From JBKECY01 sp047975025 (lineage in GTDB: Bacteria > Bacillota > Clostridia > Lachnospirales > Lachnospiraceae), in contig JBKECY010000052.1 in assembly GCA_047975025.1 (NCBI GenBank), positions 99,469 to 163,468 on the forward strand: 64,000 nucleotides of DNA, in the 5' to 3' direction. The position numbers and the translations under genes are program-made. Below, piece after piece: positions 25,362 through 33,215 of this stretch. The stretch's first letter is position 1; each line of letters opens with the position of its first letter. The notes beneath the pieces are model-generated. The model was not told the origin of the DNA, made no database searches, and saw nothing but the letters and a program-made list of their open reading frames with translations.

Positions 25362-26546
25362 TTAATCAGCTTTGCAGTACCAGATATCTGAGAAGTCAAA
25401 GGTAGGAGTGCTTTCAACATACTCTTTTACATAATCATCAACATTATCTGCAGTAATCAGGATGGCTGGTGTTAAAAAGACACGGTACTCGTCCGGAAGT
25501 GCCTCCAGATCCAACTGTCCAATCCATGCCGCATAGCAGATGGCCAATGTATATCCGCCTTGCAGATAACCATTTGAAGACACAGTTGCAACCACACTGC
25601 CATCTTTGACGCCTTCTACAATATCTGTATTGGCATCAATTCCTGTGACTCCAACTTTACCTTTAAGACCTTTAGCATCCAGCGCCTGCAAGGCTCCTGT
25701 TGCCATATTATCGTTAGCACACCAGATTCCGCCTACATCTGATGTATCATTCAGCCATGTTTCTACCAGTGCCAGCGCTTCATTGGTTGCCCAGTTACCG
25801 GTATCCTGATGTGCCACTTCAATGTCCGGATACTCCTCTAATGCCTGGTTAAAACCTTCCACGCGGTTGTTGGATGCAGAGTTTCCAAGCATTCCCTCAA
25901 TGACAAATACCTTGCCCTTGCCGCCCATAGAATCAAATAATGCCTCTGCCGTTGCTTTTCCATTCGCCACATCATCTGCGGACGTATGAATTACCCAGTT
26001 CGGGTCGTAGTCCTGCGGTACTACGTCATCCGGTTTGTTCCATGCAGTACCGATATAACCGCCGGATTCTGCCATAGCCTCTGCCAGTGACGGTGCAATG
26101 GCTGACTCATTAGGATCTGCATATGCAATCGCATTACCACCGGCTTTTGCCGCAAACTGTTTCATATTGTCAATCTCAACATCATTCGAGCCGCCTGAAT
26201 CCAGAACTTGCTTCTCATACTTTTGACCGATGCTGTCTAAGTATTCACAGAACATATCCATACCTTCGGCAATCGTGGCGATATATGGATTTTCCAGACC
26301 ACGTATGGAACAGGCGACATATAAGGTCGTGTCCAGCTTCTCCTGGGGTATTGCAGCCGCATCAATTTTGAACGATGCAATATCCTCCGTCTGTGCAGCA
26401 GTACTTCCGTCCTCGGCCGATGCATCCTCCGTCGCTTCTGCCGTTGCAGCAGCCTGCTCTTTTGCAGGATCTGTGGCACATCCTCCCAGAATACCCAGAG
26501 TCATGACGACTGTTGTCAAGATTGCAATTACTCTTTTACTTTTCAT
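25362..26546 (-). CDS. Sugar ABC transporter substrate-binding lipoprotein
   Basis: The 394-residue precursor has a lipoprotein signal (MKSKRV, hydrophobic core, lipobox ILGGC with Cys23) and an acidic Ala/Thr linker. The mature domain belongs to the ribose/galactose-binding type I fold: ENPYIATIAEGMDMFCEYL, IAYADPNESAIAPSLAEAM, KGKVFVIEGMLGNSASNNR, GIWCANDNMATGALQALDAK and GVTGIDANTDIVEGVKDGS. It is the first gene of the importer operon and the one nearest the promoter, consistent with the need for excess binding protein. Operator C lies in its leader, so expression should respond to the GntR regulator. Confidence 0.94.
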   Translation of the reverse strand: MKSKRVIAILTTVVMTLGILGGCATDPAKEQAAATAEATEDASAEDGSTAAQTEDIASFKIDAAAIPQEKLDTTLYVACSIRGLENPYIATIAEGMDMFCEYLDSIGQKYEKQVLDSGGSNDVEIDNMKQFAAKAGGNAIAYADPNESAIAPSLAEAMAESGGYIGTAWNKPDDVVPQDYDPNWVIHTSADDVANGKATAEALFDSMGGKGKVFVIEGMLGNSASNNRVEGFNQALEEYPDIEVAHQDTGNWATNEALALVETWLNDTSDVGGIWCANDNMATGALQALDAKGLKGKVGVTGIDANTDIVEGVKDGSVVATVSSNGYLQGGYTLAICYAAWIGQLDLEALPDEYRVFLTPAILITADNVDDYVKEYVESTPTFDFSDIWYCKAD

Positions 26547-26566
26547 AAACTTCCTCCCATTGGTTA

Positions 26567-26582
26567 TTATGTAGTAACATTA
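26567..26582. promoter_or_regulatory. GntR-regulon operator, site C
   Basis: TTATGT-AGTA-ACATTA, one mismatch from the perfect dyad. It lies 20 bp downstream of the importer -10 box, a position suited to blocking transcription. Confidence 0.7.
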
Positions 26583-26602
26583 CTAACTTGCTATATAGTC
26601 AC

Positions 26603-26631
26603 ATTATATTGTGATTTATTCTAAAAGTCAA
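26603..26631 (-). promoter_or_regulatory. Promoter of the sugar-importer operon
   Basis: Minus-strand TTGACT (26626-26631) and TATAAT (26603-26608) are exactly 17 bp apart. A dyad TCACA-N6-TGTGA (26599-26614) covers the -10 region and could be a second regulatory site. Confidence 0.82.
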
Positions 26632-26692
26632 CCGCAATTTACTCTTTTTTTATAACTTTTCACAGCCCATAGGATACAAGTGTCCGGATTCT

Positions 26693-27718
26693 TCATGGAT
26701 TTACAATCAATTTCCACATACCCTTGTTATGCAGGAACGCTTCCATCATCTCATCAAACTGATCAATTGTATAGTGTTTTTCAATAAGTCCCTCTGTATT
26801 CACAATTCCCAGCTCCAGATATTTGACCGCTCTGTCAAAGCAGTGGGTCTGTGCAAAAGAACCCAGAATCTTCCACTCATTGTTAAAAACATCGTACGGG
26901 CTGATACTGATGCGGGCATCACTTGGTGCCACACCGTAGAATACACTTTTACCACCCTTTTTCAAAAAGGTAAACATATGCTCAATGACAGCCGGTACAC
27001 CGGTCGCGTCAATCACAATATCAAACCCTTCCGGATATTTCTCCTGCAGCTCTGTTGTATGAACCTCATATTGCTTACGATCCATCAGCACAGTCTGCGC
27101 ATATCCTTTCTCACGTACCAACTGTAATTTTTTCTCAGAGGAAGCACACACCACCAGATTCGCAGCACCACCATGCCGCAAAAGCTGTGTCAATAAAAGC
27201 CCTGTCGGCCCGGCACCAAAGATTAGTATATCGTCTCCTGCCATCGGTGAAATGACATCCATACCATGAATTGCACAGGCAAGCGGCTCGGTAAAACACG
27301 CCATATCGTACGTAATCTTGTCGGATATAGGAAATACTTTATCATAATTCACCGCTACATACTGTGCATATCCTCCCGGCTGATTACAGCCTAAAGAGAG
27401 GAAATTCTCACAAAATAGTGGCTGGTTTCTCCGGCAGTAGTAGCATGTACCGCACAATACGGTATTATCTGCCACAACTCTGTCACCAATCGAAAAATTC
27501 TTTACCTCCGCTCCCATAGCTGCGATTTCACCGGTAAACTCATGTCCGGGAATCAAGGGGAAGCTGGAAATAAAGTCTCCTTCATGAATATGTGCATCCG
27601 TCCGGCAGACCCCGCATGCTTTGACTCGAATCAGAACCTGATTATCCTTGCATTTTGGTATTGGAACTTCTTCCAGCTTATACTCTCTGGGTGCATGGTA
27701 AACAATGGCTTTCATCAT
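26693..27718 (-). CDS. Zinc-dependent polyol/sugar dehydrogenase (sorbitol/arabitol dehydrogenase-like)
   Basis: The 341-residue MDR enzyme has catalytic zinc residues Cys38 (GVCRTD) and His59-Glu60 (PGHEFTGE), structural zinc cysteines 89, 92, 95 and 103, and Rossmann motif FGAGPTGLLLTQ. The FTEPLACAIHG segment is typical of polyol dehydrogenases such as sorbitol or D-arabitol dehydrogenase. It oxidises a secondary alcohol to a ketose. It is the last gene of a three-gene operon behind the cupin isomerase (15 bp gap) and the SMP-30 lactonase. Two adjacent Met codons can serve as start; AGGAGG lies 9 bp before the first. Confidence 0.9.
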   Translation of the reverse strand: MMKAIVYHAPREYKLEEVPIPKCKDNQVLIRVKACGVCRTDAHIHEGDFISSFPLIPGHEFTGEIAAMGAEVKNFSIGDRVVADNTVLCGTCYYCRRNQPLFCENFLSLGCNQPGGYAQYVAVNYDKVFPISDKITYDMACFTEPLACAIHGMDVISPMAGDDILIFGAGPTGLLLTQLLRHGGAANLVVCASSEKKLQLVREKGYAQTVLMDRKQYEVHTTELQEKYPEGFDIVIDATGVPAVIEHMFTFLKKGGKSVFYGVAPSDARISISPYDVFNNEWKILGSFAQTHCFDRAVKYLELGIVNTEGLIEKHYTIDQFDEMMEAFLHNKGMWKLIVNP

Positions 27719-27733
27719 AGTTTTTCCTCCTTA

Positions 27734-28315
27734 CTAAGAATTCCATTTAGGACTATCCTCCACAGAGGGTCCTCCGTTTTTTTCAATTAGTATTTTTCGA
27801 AATCCTTTACTCTCAATTGTCCCATAATCATGTCCCGCATTGCCATCAAATACAAAGAACATCACCAGTGGTGTATTTCCCGTATTGACTGAACGATGCG
27901 CATACCGGCGGGGAACATAGACCGCCTCTCCTTGTTTTAATTCTATTTCTATAGTATCTCCCTCCGGATTTTCCATCATCATATATCCTTCCCCTGCAAG
28001 AGTATAGTACACCTCTGCGGTATCAAGGATTGTATGGAAATGCCCTTTCGTCATAAAATACTCACTTCCTACCTTGCCGGGATATAATATCGTAGTTCCA
28101 AACGCCAAATCACCGGAACGCTCCGGACACCCGAGTTCATAAAATTCATACACCAGGGCATCTGTCTGATGCAGGCTGTCCTCTGCCGCTTTAGGATCAC
28201 AGAACATTTCTTTCATCTGTGACAAATATCGTTTCGTTGTATCCGCAGATTTGGAAAATCCGTTCATAAGATTAAAATCCACTGCAAAGCTCTTATCCCA
28301 CTCAAAATGATTCAT
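27734..28315 (-). CDS. Cupin-type phosphosugar isomerase (glucose-6-phosphate isomerase family)
   Basis: The 193-residue protein matches the archaeal-type cupin phosphoglucose isomerase. It has the metal-binding motif GHFHTILDTAEVYYTLAGEG (two His, then Glu), the second cupin motif VPRRYAHRSVN with another His, and the family tail AGHDYGTIESKGFRKI. Such enzymes interconvert aldose and ketose phosphates using Fe2+, Mn2+ or Zn2+. In this operon, flanked by a lactonase-like protein and a polyol dehydrogenase, it may act on a different phosphosugar than glucose 6-phosphate. That is inference from context only. Confidence 0.88.
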   Translation of the reverse strand: MNHFEWDKSFAVDFNLMNGFSKSADTTKRYLSQMKEMFCDPKAAEDSLHQTDALVYEFYELGCPERSGDLAFGTTILYPGKVGSEYFMTKGHFHTILDTAEVYYTLAGEGYMMMENPEGDTIEIELKQGEAVYVPRRYAHRSVNTGNTPLVMFFVFDGNAGHDYGTIESKGFRKILIEKNGGPSVEDSPKWNS

Positions 28316-28343
28316 GTCCTTATACCTCTCTTTTAGGTCTTAT

Positions 28344-29333
28344 TTATTCTATCTCCAGCATGCTCATCGTAGCCGGAAGTTCGTGTCCGGTATTCCACTT
28401 ATCGCCGCCCGTTACATTGTCAAAACAAGAAATTGCAATCCGCCCATTCCATACACATGGTTCACCGGGCTGGTCTAACTCCCCATGCGTTCCATCGCTG
28501 TCCGGGCTTTGAGCAATTCTTGTCACAGTACCATCCGGTGTGATTTTAGCAATCGCATTTACGACAAAATCAGCCACATAAATATTTCCTGCCGCATCGA
28601 TCGTCATGCCATCCGTAGAACGCAGCTGCTGTGCATCCTTGGCAAACAGTTCCGTATTTTGTATGTTGTCCTCAGCATCCAATGTGATTTTGAACACTTC
28701 TCCGTCTCCAAAGTTTCCGATATACAAATTCCCACTATGATCAAAAACTATACCGTCTACCCCATACTGATCTTCTGGATTCTGTGTCTCAAAAGTCGCA
28801 AAAATATGTGGATCTTCCAGCGTATTTGTCACTTGGATATTCTCGTCGTCCAAACGAAAGCGATACACGCAGCTTAACAGATTACCGCTTTGGGTCTTCA
28901 CCCGGGTCATCATGCTCTGTGTTACGTACATATACTCACCTTTGATGCGGATTCCATTTGGGTGCTCCATCCCCTCAGCTACGACCGTCACTTTGCGGAC
29001 AACATCCTGCTCCATACGTACACGCAGGATTCTTCCATTAAAGATCAGATCAGGATCGCCTCCCCACCCTTGGTTATCTACAATATACAGATCCCAGTCC
29101 GGTCCAAAGGCAATTCCCATGGCGCGTGCTTCTCCCGTCTTAGCATGCAGGGGTACATCGAACCATTTACTTACCTTAAACTCTTTGTCAATTTTGCAGA
29201 TACAACTTGGCAGGGACATATCTGCAAAGTTCGGACATGCCAGAACCAGATCTCCGTTTTGATCCACCTCCATTCCATCAGGTGTCACGATATAGTCTTC
29301 CGGCAATATCGTTAATAATTTTGGTATTTGCAT
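28344..29333 (-). CDS. SMP-30/gluconolactonase-like beta-propeller hydrolase
   Basis: Start placed at ATG 29331-29333, preceded by AAAGGAGAGGTAGG; an in-frame ATG at 29369 would overlap operator D. The 329-residue protein shows repeated propeller strands typical of SMP-30 (DGMEVDQNGDLVLAC; GIAFGPDWDLYIVDNQG; HPNGIRIKGEYMYVTQS; VDGIVFDHSGNLYIGNFG; STDGMTIDAAGNIYVADFV). These enzymes use Ca2+ or Zn2+ to open sugar lactones. It has no signal peptide, so it should act in the cytoplasm on a lactone made by one of the dehydrogenases of the regulon. It is the first gene of a three-gene operon controlled by operator D. Confidence 0.85.
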   Translation of the reverse strand: MQIPKLLTILPEDYIVTPDGMEVDQNGDLVLACPNFADMSLPSCICKIDKEFKVSKWFDVPLHAKTGEARAMGIAFGPDWDLYIVDNQGWGGDPDLIFNGRILRVRMEQDVVRKVTVVAEGMEHPNGIRIKGEYMYVTQSMMTRVKTQSGNLLSCVYRFRLDDENIQVTNTLEDPHIFATFETQNPEDQYGVDGIVFDHSGNLYIGNFGDGEVFKITLDAEDNIQNTELFAKDAQQLRSTDGMTIDAAGNIYVADFVVNAIAKITPDGTVTRIAQSPDSDGTHGELDQPGEPCVWNGRIAISCFDNVTGGDKWNTGHELPATMSMLEIE

Positions 29334-29360
29334 CCTACCTCTCCTTTCTTCGTTTTGATT

Positions 29361-29376
29361 CTTTGTCATTACATTA
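29361..29376. promoter_or_regulatory. GntR-regulon operator, site D (weak)
   Basis: CTTTGT-CATT-ACATTA keeps the TGT-N4-ACA core and the full right half, but the left half is degenerate. It lies in the leader of the lactonase operon, 28 bp before its start codon. Confidence 0.5.
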
Positions 29377-29487
29377 CTCTATAACGACATATTAGCACAC
29401 GTTCCCTAAGTTGAAAACCCCTGATTTTCTTTTATTTCCTAATTCTTTTAGAAGAATGCAATATTTCAAAAGCTTCTGCATGAAAAC

Positions 29488-29516
29488 TTGACATTTCTTT
29501 TTTTTGATTTTATAAT
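29488..29516 (+). promoter_or_regulatory. Consensus promoter of the aldolase operon
   Basis: TTGACA (29488-29493) and TATAAT (29511-29516) with a 17-bp spacer: a perfect sigma-A promoter. It therefore needs a repressor, and operator E lies directly over its start point. The AT-rich stretch 29400-29487, upstream of the lactonase operon, shows no other clear element. Confidence 0.9.
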
Positions 29517-29520
29517 ATAA

Positions 29521-29536
29521 TAATGTCATTACATTG
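29521..29536. promoter_or_regulatory. GntR-regulon operator, site E
   Basis: TAATGT-CATT-ACATTG followed by CAATAT, begins four bases after the -10 box, so a bound repressor would cover the transcription start of the operon at 29582-33138. Confidence 0.82.
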
Positions 29537-29581
29537 CAATATATTATCAAAGGAATAATGTCAGAACTATTAGGAGGTTTT

Positions 29582-30520
29582 ATGAAGCACTACGAGAAAG
29601 CAACAACCCCCACTATCTACTTCATAGGCGTCACCACAGAGAAATCTTCTATTATGAAGGTCTTTCCAAAATGGGCCGACGCACTCGGGCTTACCGGCGC
29701 CGTTATCAAAGGAATTGATTTCCCTTTGCATGCTCCCGCAGAAGAATACCGGGAAGCTGTGGAATTTATCAAACACGACCCTCTGTCTTATGGAGCGCTG
29801 GTAACCACACACAAAATTGATTTGTATCATTCCTGTAAGGATTTATTCGGATATATTGATCCCTATGCCCAAAAGCTTGGTGAACTGTCTTCTATTTCAA
29901 AAAAGGACGGACTGCTCTGCGGGCATGCCAAAGATCCTATTTCTAGCGGTCTGGCACTGGAACATTTTGTTCCCGCACAGTATTGGACACAGCATGGCGG
30001 AGAAGTGCTGCTGCTGGGAGCCGGCGGCAGCACACTTGCCATGAGCGTTTATTTTTCGCAGGAAAAATTTGGTGATAACGTACCAAAGCGTATCCGAATT
30101 GCTAATCGGAGTCTGCCGCGCCTCGAAGAGGCTAAGCACATTTTATGCGGAAGCAATCCCAAGATCGAATTTGAATTCATCCACAACCCGACACCCGCCG
30201 ACAACGACAGAACACTGGCACAATTGCCTTCGCATTCGTTAGTCGTCAATGCCACCGGCCTTGGTAAGGACGGCCCCGGTTCGCCGCTTACGAACGACTG
30301 TCAGTTCCCGTCAGATAGCCTTGTATGGGAAATCAATTACCGCGGTGAACTTTTATTCAAGGAGCAGGCATTGGCACAGGCCCAAAACCGGCATCTGCAT
30401 GTTGAAGACGGCTGGATTTACTTTATCCATGGCTGGACACAGGTGATTGCAGAGGTATTTCATATTGAGATTACGCCTTCCACCTTGGAAGAATTGAGCA
30501 AAATCGCCAAACAAATCTAA
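29582..30520 (+). CDS. Shikimate dehydrogenase (AroE) family protein, non-canonical
   Basis: Start chosen at ATG 29582, five bases after TAGGAGG; the ATG at 29534 lies inside operator E. The 312-residue protein has an AroE-like layout: an N-terminal substrate half with Lys78 in VTTHKID (AroE has a lysine in VTxPHK) and Asp118 in CGHAKDPISSG (AroE GxNTDxxG). A Rossmann half with LLGAGGSTLAM at 144-154 follows. The canonical N-terminal shikimate motif is replaced by GVTTEKSSIMKVFPKW. The changed substrate motif and its place as first gene of a sugar-acid operon argue for oxidation or reduction of a sugar-acid-like molecule, not for aromatic amino acid synthesis. The substrate is unknown. Confidence 0.82.
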   Translation: MKHYEKATTPTIYFIGVTTEKSSIMKVFPKWADALGLTGAVIKGIDFPLHAPAEEYREAVEFIKHDPLSYGALVTTHKIDLYHSCKDLFGYIDPYAQKLGELSSISKKDGLLCGHAKDPISSGLALEHFVPAQYWTQHGGEVLLLGAGGSTLAMSVYFSQEKFGDNVPKRIRIANRSLPRLEEAKHILCGSNPKIEFEFIHNPTPADNDRTLAQLPSHSLVVNATGLGKDGPGSPLTNDCQFPSDSLVWEINYRGELLFKEQALAQAQNRHLHVEDGWIYFIHGWTQVIAEVFHIEITPSTLEELSKIAKQI

Positions 30521-30552
30521 CATACGGCAACCGCTGTGGGAAAGGAGATGGC

Positions 30553-31503
30553 ATGAATTCAATCATGACGGTTCAAGGTCCGATACTTCCGGCACAACTG
30601 GGGTTTTGCCAGTGCCATGAGCACTTACTAATTAGTAAAGGTGTTTCTTTCTCAGTGAACCCGGCACTCTGCATTGACGACTTCAGCAAAAGCCTTGCCG
30701 AGGTGAACAACTACGCACAGGCGGGCGGACGGACACTCATTGATGCACAACCGGGCGGATGCAATCGGATGGCAGAAGGACTTCTGGCGCTTTCTAAGGC
30801 AAGCGGTATCAACATTATTGCTTCGACCGGCTTTCACAAAATGCAGTTTTATCCGACAGCGCATTGGATTTTCGAAAAAACACAGGCCGAGCTGACCTCC
30901 ATCTTCCTGCATGAATTGACTGTCGGTATGTATACCAACAGTGATATACAATTTCATCCGGAATATATACCCTGCTGTGCCGGTATGCTTAAGACTGCTT
31001 TGGATGCAGAAGGATTAACTCCCCGATACAAAACGCTATTTGCCGCCGCTGCCGATGCCGCTGTCCGCTCCGGGGTTCCTATGCAGATTCATATTGAATC
31101 CGGTTCAGATCCCTTGTCTTTATTAGACTTTTTAGAAATCCACAAGGTTCCTATGCAACGCATCATCCTTTGCCATATGGACCGCGCCATCGCCGATACA
31201 GGTATTCACAGAGAAGCTTTAAAGCGCGGGTGTTTTCTGGAATTTGATACAATTGGGCGTTTTAAATACCATAGTGATCTCTACGAAGCGGGCCTCTTTG
31301 CAGAACATATGCAAGCAGGTTTTGAGGATCAGCTGCTCTTCTCACTGGATACAACACGTCAGCGCATGAAGGCGTATGACCCTTCTGCCATTGGGTTGGA
31401 TTATATTCTTACAACATTTCTACCGATTTTACAGGCGCATGGAATTACCCCGGCGCAAATCAAAAAAATCGCACACGACAATTGTGTACGCATCTTTCAA
31501 TAA
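30553..31503 (+). CDS. Phosphotriesterase-family hydrolase, probable (phospho)sugar lactonase
   Basis: The 316-residue amidohydrolase keeps every metal ligand of the PTE family: His22 and His24 in CQCHEHLL, the bridging Lys147 in CCAGMLKTALDAEGLTP, His180 in MQIHIESG, His208 in ILCHMDR and Asp266 in SLDTTR. ATG 30553 follows AAAGGAGATGGC. Members of this COG1735 group in Firmicutes sugar operons are known to open phosphorylated sugar-acid lactones such as lyxono- or ribono-lactone 5-phosphates. That role fits here, next to an aldolase and a 2-hydroxyacid dehydrogenase. True organophosphate hydrolysis is unlikely. It is the second gene of the four-gene operon. Confidence 0.85.
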   Translation: MNSIMTVQGPILPAQLGFCQCHEHLLISKGVSFSVNPALCIDDFSKSLAEVNNYAQAGGRTLIDAQPGGCNRMAEGLLALSKASGINIIASTGFHKMQFYPTAHWIFEKTQAELTSIFLHELTVGMYTNSDIQFHPEYIPCCAGMLKTALDAEGLTPRYKTLFAAAADAAVRSGVPMQIHIESGSDPLSLLDFLEIHKVPMQRIILCHMDRAIADTGIHREALKRGCFLEFDTIGRFKYHSDLYEAGLFAEHMQAGFEDQLLFSLDTTRQRMKAYDPSAIGLDYILTTFLPILQAHGITPAQIKKIAHDNCVRIFQ

Positions 31504-31515
31504 GGAGGTTTTATT

Positions 31516-32148
31516 ATGAAACAGGAAGTACTGTTTGAACAAATAAAAAAGCACAAGATTGTGCCCGTTGTAAAAATTGATCGGGTCGATGATACTAAAC
31601 CACTCTGTAAAGCACTTTCTGACGGAGGACTTCCGGTCGCTGAGATTACATTCCGCACCGCAGCTGCCGAAGAATCAATACGCATCGCAACAGCAGCCTT
31701 TCCGGAAATGCTGATTGGTGCCGGAACCATTGTTAATGTTGAACAGGCCAGACGGGCGGTTGCGGCAGGCGCTGCTTTTTTGGTTTCGCCGGGCTTTTCA
31801 AAACCGGTCGTTGAGTTTGCACTTGCCAACCTGATTCCGATTTTTCCGGGTGCCTGCACCCCCTCAGAACTCATGCAATTGCTGGCGTATGATCTGCGCG
31901 TAGCGAAGTTCTTTCCAGCCGGTCAATTTGGCGGTCTGGCTACTATCAAGGCTCTGGCTGCACCATTTCCGGATATGCTTTTCATGCCCACTGGAGGTAT
32001 CAGTGCTTCTAATATCCGGGATTTTCTTGCGTTTGATAAGATCATCGCCTGCGGCGGCAGCTGGATGGTAAAGGACTCCTTGGTTCAGGAAGGTGATTTT
32101 GTACGTATCCGACAGTTGACACAAGAAGCCGTAGCACTCGCACAATAA
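31516..32148 (+). CDS. KDPG/KHG-type aldolase
   Basis: The 210-residue class I aldolase has Schiff-base Lys131 in RVAKFFPAGQFGG, Glu43 and Arg47 in VAEITFRT, and FPGACTPSEL before the lysine. ATG 31516 follows AAGGAGG by seven bases. It cleaves a 2-keto-3-deoxy sugar acid (often phosphorylated) into pyruvate and an aldehyde. No matching sugar-acid dehydratase or 2-keto-3-deoxy sugar kinase is in the window, so the precursor must come from elsewhere or from an unusual route involving the AroE-like and PTE-like enzymes of this operon. Confidence 0.93.
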   Translation: MKQEVLFEQIKKHKIVPVVKIDRVDDTKPLCKALSDGGLPVAEITFRTAAAEESIRIATAAFPEMLIGAGTIVNVEQARRAVAAGAAFLVSPGFSKPVVEFALANLIPIFPGACTPSELMQLLAYDLRVAKFFPAGQFGGLATIKALAAPFPDMLFMPTGGISASNIRDFLAFDKIIACGGSWMVKDSLVQEGDFVRIRQLTQEAVALAQ

Positions 32149-32181
32149 GCAGACCTGTGTGTCTGCAGAATGGAGATTTAT

Positions 32182-33138
32182 ATGAAAATACTGGTAACGC
32201 CTACATCTCTGCAGCCGGATAAGAACCCTGAGGCTTTGCGCACATTGCAGAACTTCACGTCAGATCTGGTATTTAATACCACCGGGAAACCGCTGGAAGA
32301 AGACGCATTGCTTTCTTTGCTGAAGGACTGTGACGGATATCTGGCCGGGCTTGATTTTGTCACCGAAAAAGTACTGGCATCCTGTCCGAAATTAAAAGCA
32401 ATCTCGCGCTATGGCGCCGGCTATGATCGTGTAGATCTACACGCTGCCTTTGCACAGGGAATTGTCGTCACCAATACCCCCGGAGTGAATGCACAGGCGG
32501 TAGGGGAACTGGCTTTTGCACTGCTTTTATCCATTGCCCGAAAAATTCCTTACTTAAACGCCCAGACACAGAGCGGTGCCTGGATACGCTCGACCGGAAC
32601 CGAACTAAAAGGAAAAACAATTGGCATCATGGGGCTTGGCGCCATCGGTAAAGTCGTGGCACGCTGCGCCTCCGGCTTTGGGATGAAAATACAAGCCTAC
32701 GACCCTTATATCGATAAAACCTATTGTAAAGAACACGGAATTCACACTGCTGACTTTTCAGAAGTGCTGCGCAGTTCGCATGCCATCAGTCTGCATCTGC
32801 CTCTGACTTCCGCTACCAAGCATTTGATGGGAGCAGATGCTATCGCACAAATGCTCCCAGGCGCCATCCTGATCAATACTTCCCGCGGCGGCATTATTGA
32901 TGAGGCGGCAGCCTATGACGCACTGATTACCGGGCAGCTCGGAGGACTCGGCCTGGATGCCTTCGAAGTTGAGCCGCCGCTTTTTTCTCCGCTTTTTTCA
33001 CTTACGAATGTGGTTACGACCCCACATACAGGGGCTCATACACAGGAGGCCGTAGCACAGATGGCTTCTCTGTCTGTGGACAATTTGATTGCCGTATTAA
33101 CGAACGCTCCCTGCCCCTACATCATACAGCCGCAATAA
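32182..33138 (+). CDS. D-2-hydroxyacid dehydrogenase (phosphoglycerate dehydrogenase-like)
   Basis: ATG 32182 is preferred, with GGAG 9 bp upstream; the ATG at 32170 has none. The 318-residue protein has the family pattern: PGVNAQAVGELAFALLL, NAD motif GLGAIGKVVARCA, catalytic Arg in NTSRGGIIDE, Glu in DAFEVEPP and His in TTPHTGAHT. It reduces a 2-keto acid or oxidises a D-2-hydroxy acid with NAD(P). In this operon it could act on a sugar acid, or on pyruvate or hydroxypyruvate released downstream. It is the last gene before a strong terminator. Confidence 0.9.
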   Translation: MKILVTPTSLQPDKNPEALRTLQNFTSDLVFNTTGKPLEEDALLSLLKDCDGYLAGLDFVTEKVLASCPKLKAISRYGAGYDRVDLHAAFAQGIVVTNTPGVNAQAVGELAFALLLSIARKIPYLNAQTQSGAWIRSTGTELKGKTIGIMGLGAIGKVVARCASGFGMKIQAYDPYIDKTYCKEHGIHTADFSEVLRSSHAISLHLPLTSATKHLMGADAIAQMLPGAILINTSRGGIIDEAAAYDALITGQLGGLGLDAFEVEPPLFSPLFSLTNVVTTPHTGAHTQEAVAQMASLSVDNLIAVLTNAPCPYIIQPQ

Positions 33139-33148
33139 CACCACACGC

Positions 33149-33204
33149 CACAAAACAGGCAGCCCCCGCTCTTTTTTAAGACTCGGTGTGCTGCCTGTTT
33201 TGTG
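33149..33204. terminator. Bidirectional terminator between convergent operons
   Basis: Perfect 15-bp inverted repeat (33149-33163 and 33190-33204; core AACAGGCAGC/GCTGCCTGTT) with a 26-nt loop. It serves the plus-strand aldolase operon and the minus-strand carbohydrate-binding gene ending at 33216. Confidence 0.88.
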
Positions 33205-33215
33205 ATATAACACTG

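Noticed and set aside
30553..31503. Organophosphate-degrading phosphotriesterase
   Set aside because: The metal ligands fit, but the operon context is sugar-acid catabolism and most members of this group are lactonases.
33149..33204. Large inverted repeat considered as a riboswitch or IS end
   Set aside because: Its perfect stem and position between two converging genes fit a bidirectional terminator, and no transposase or conserved aptamer elements are present.
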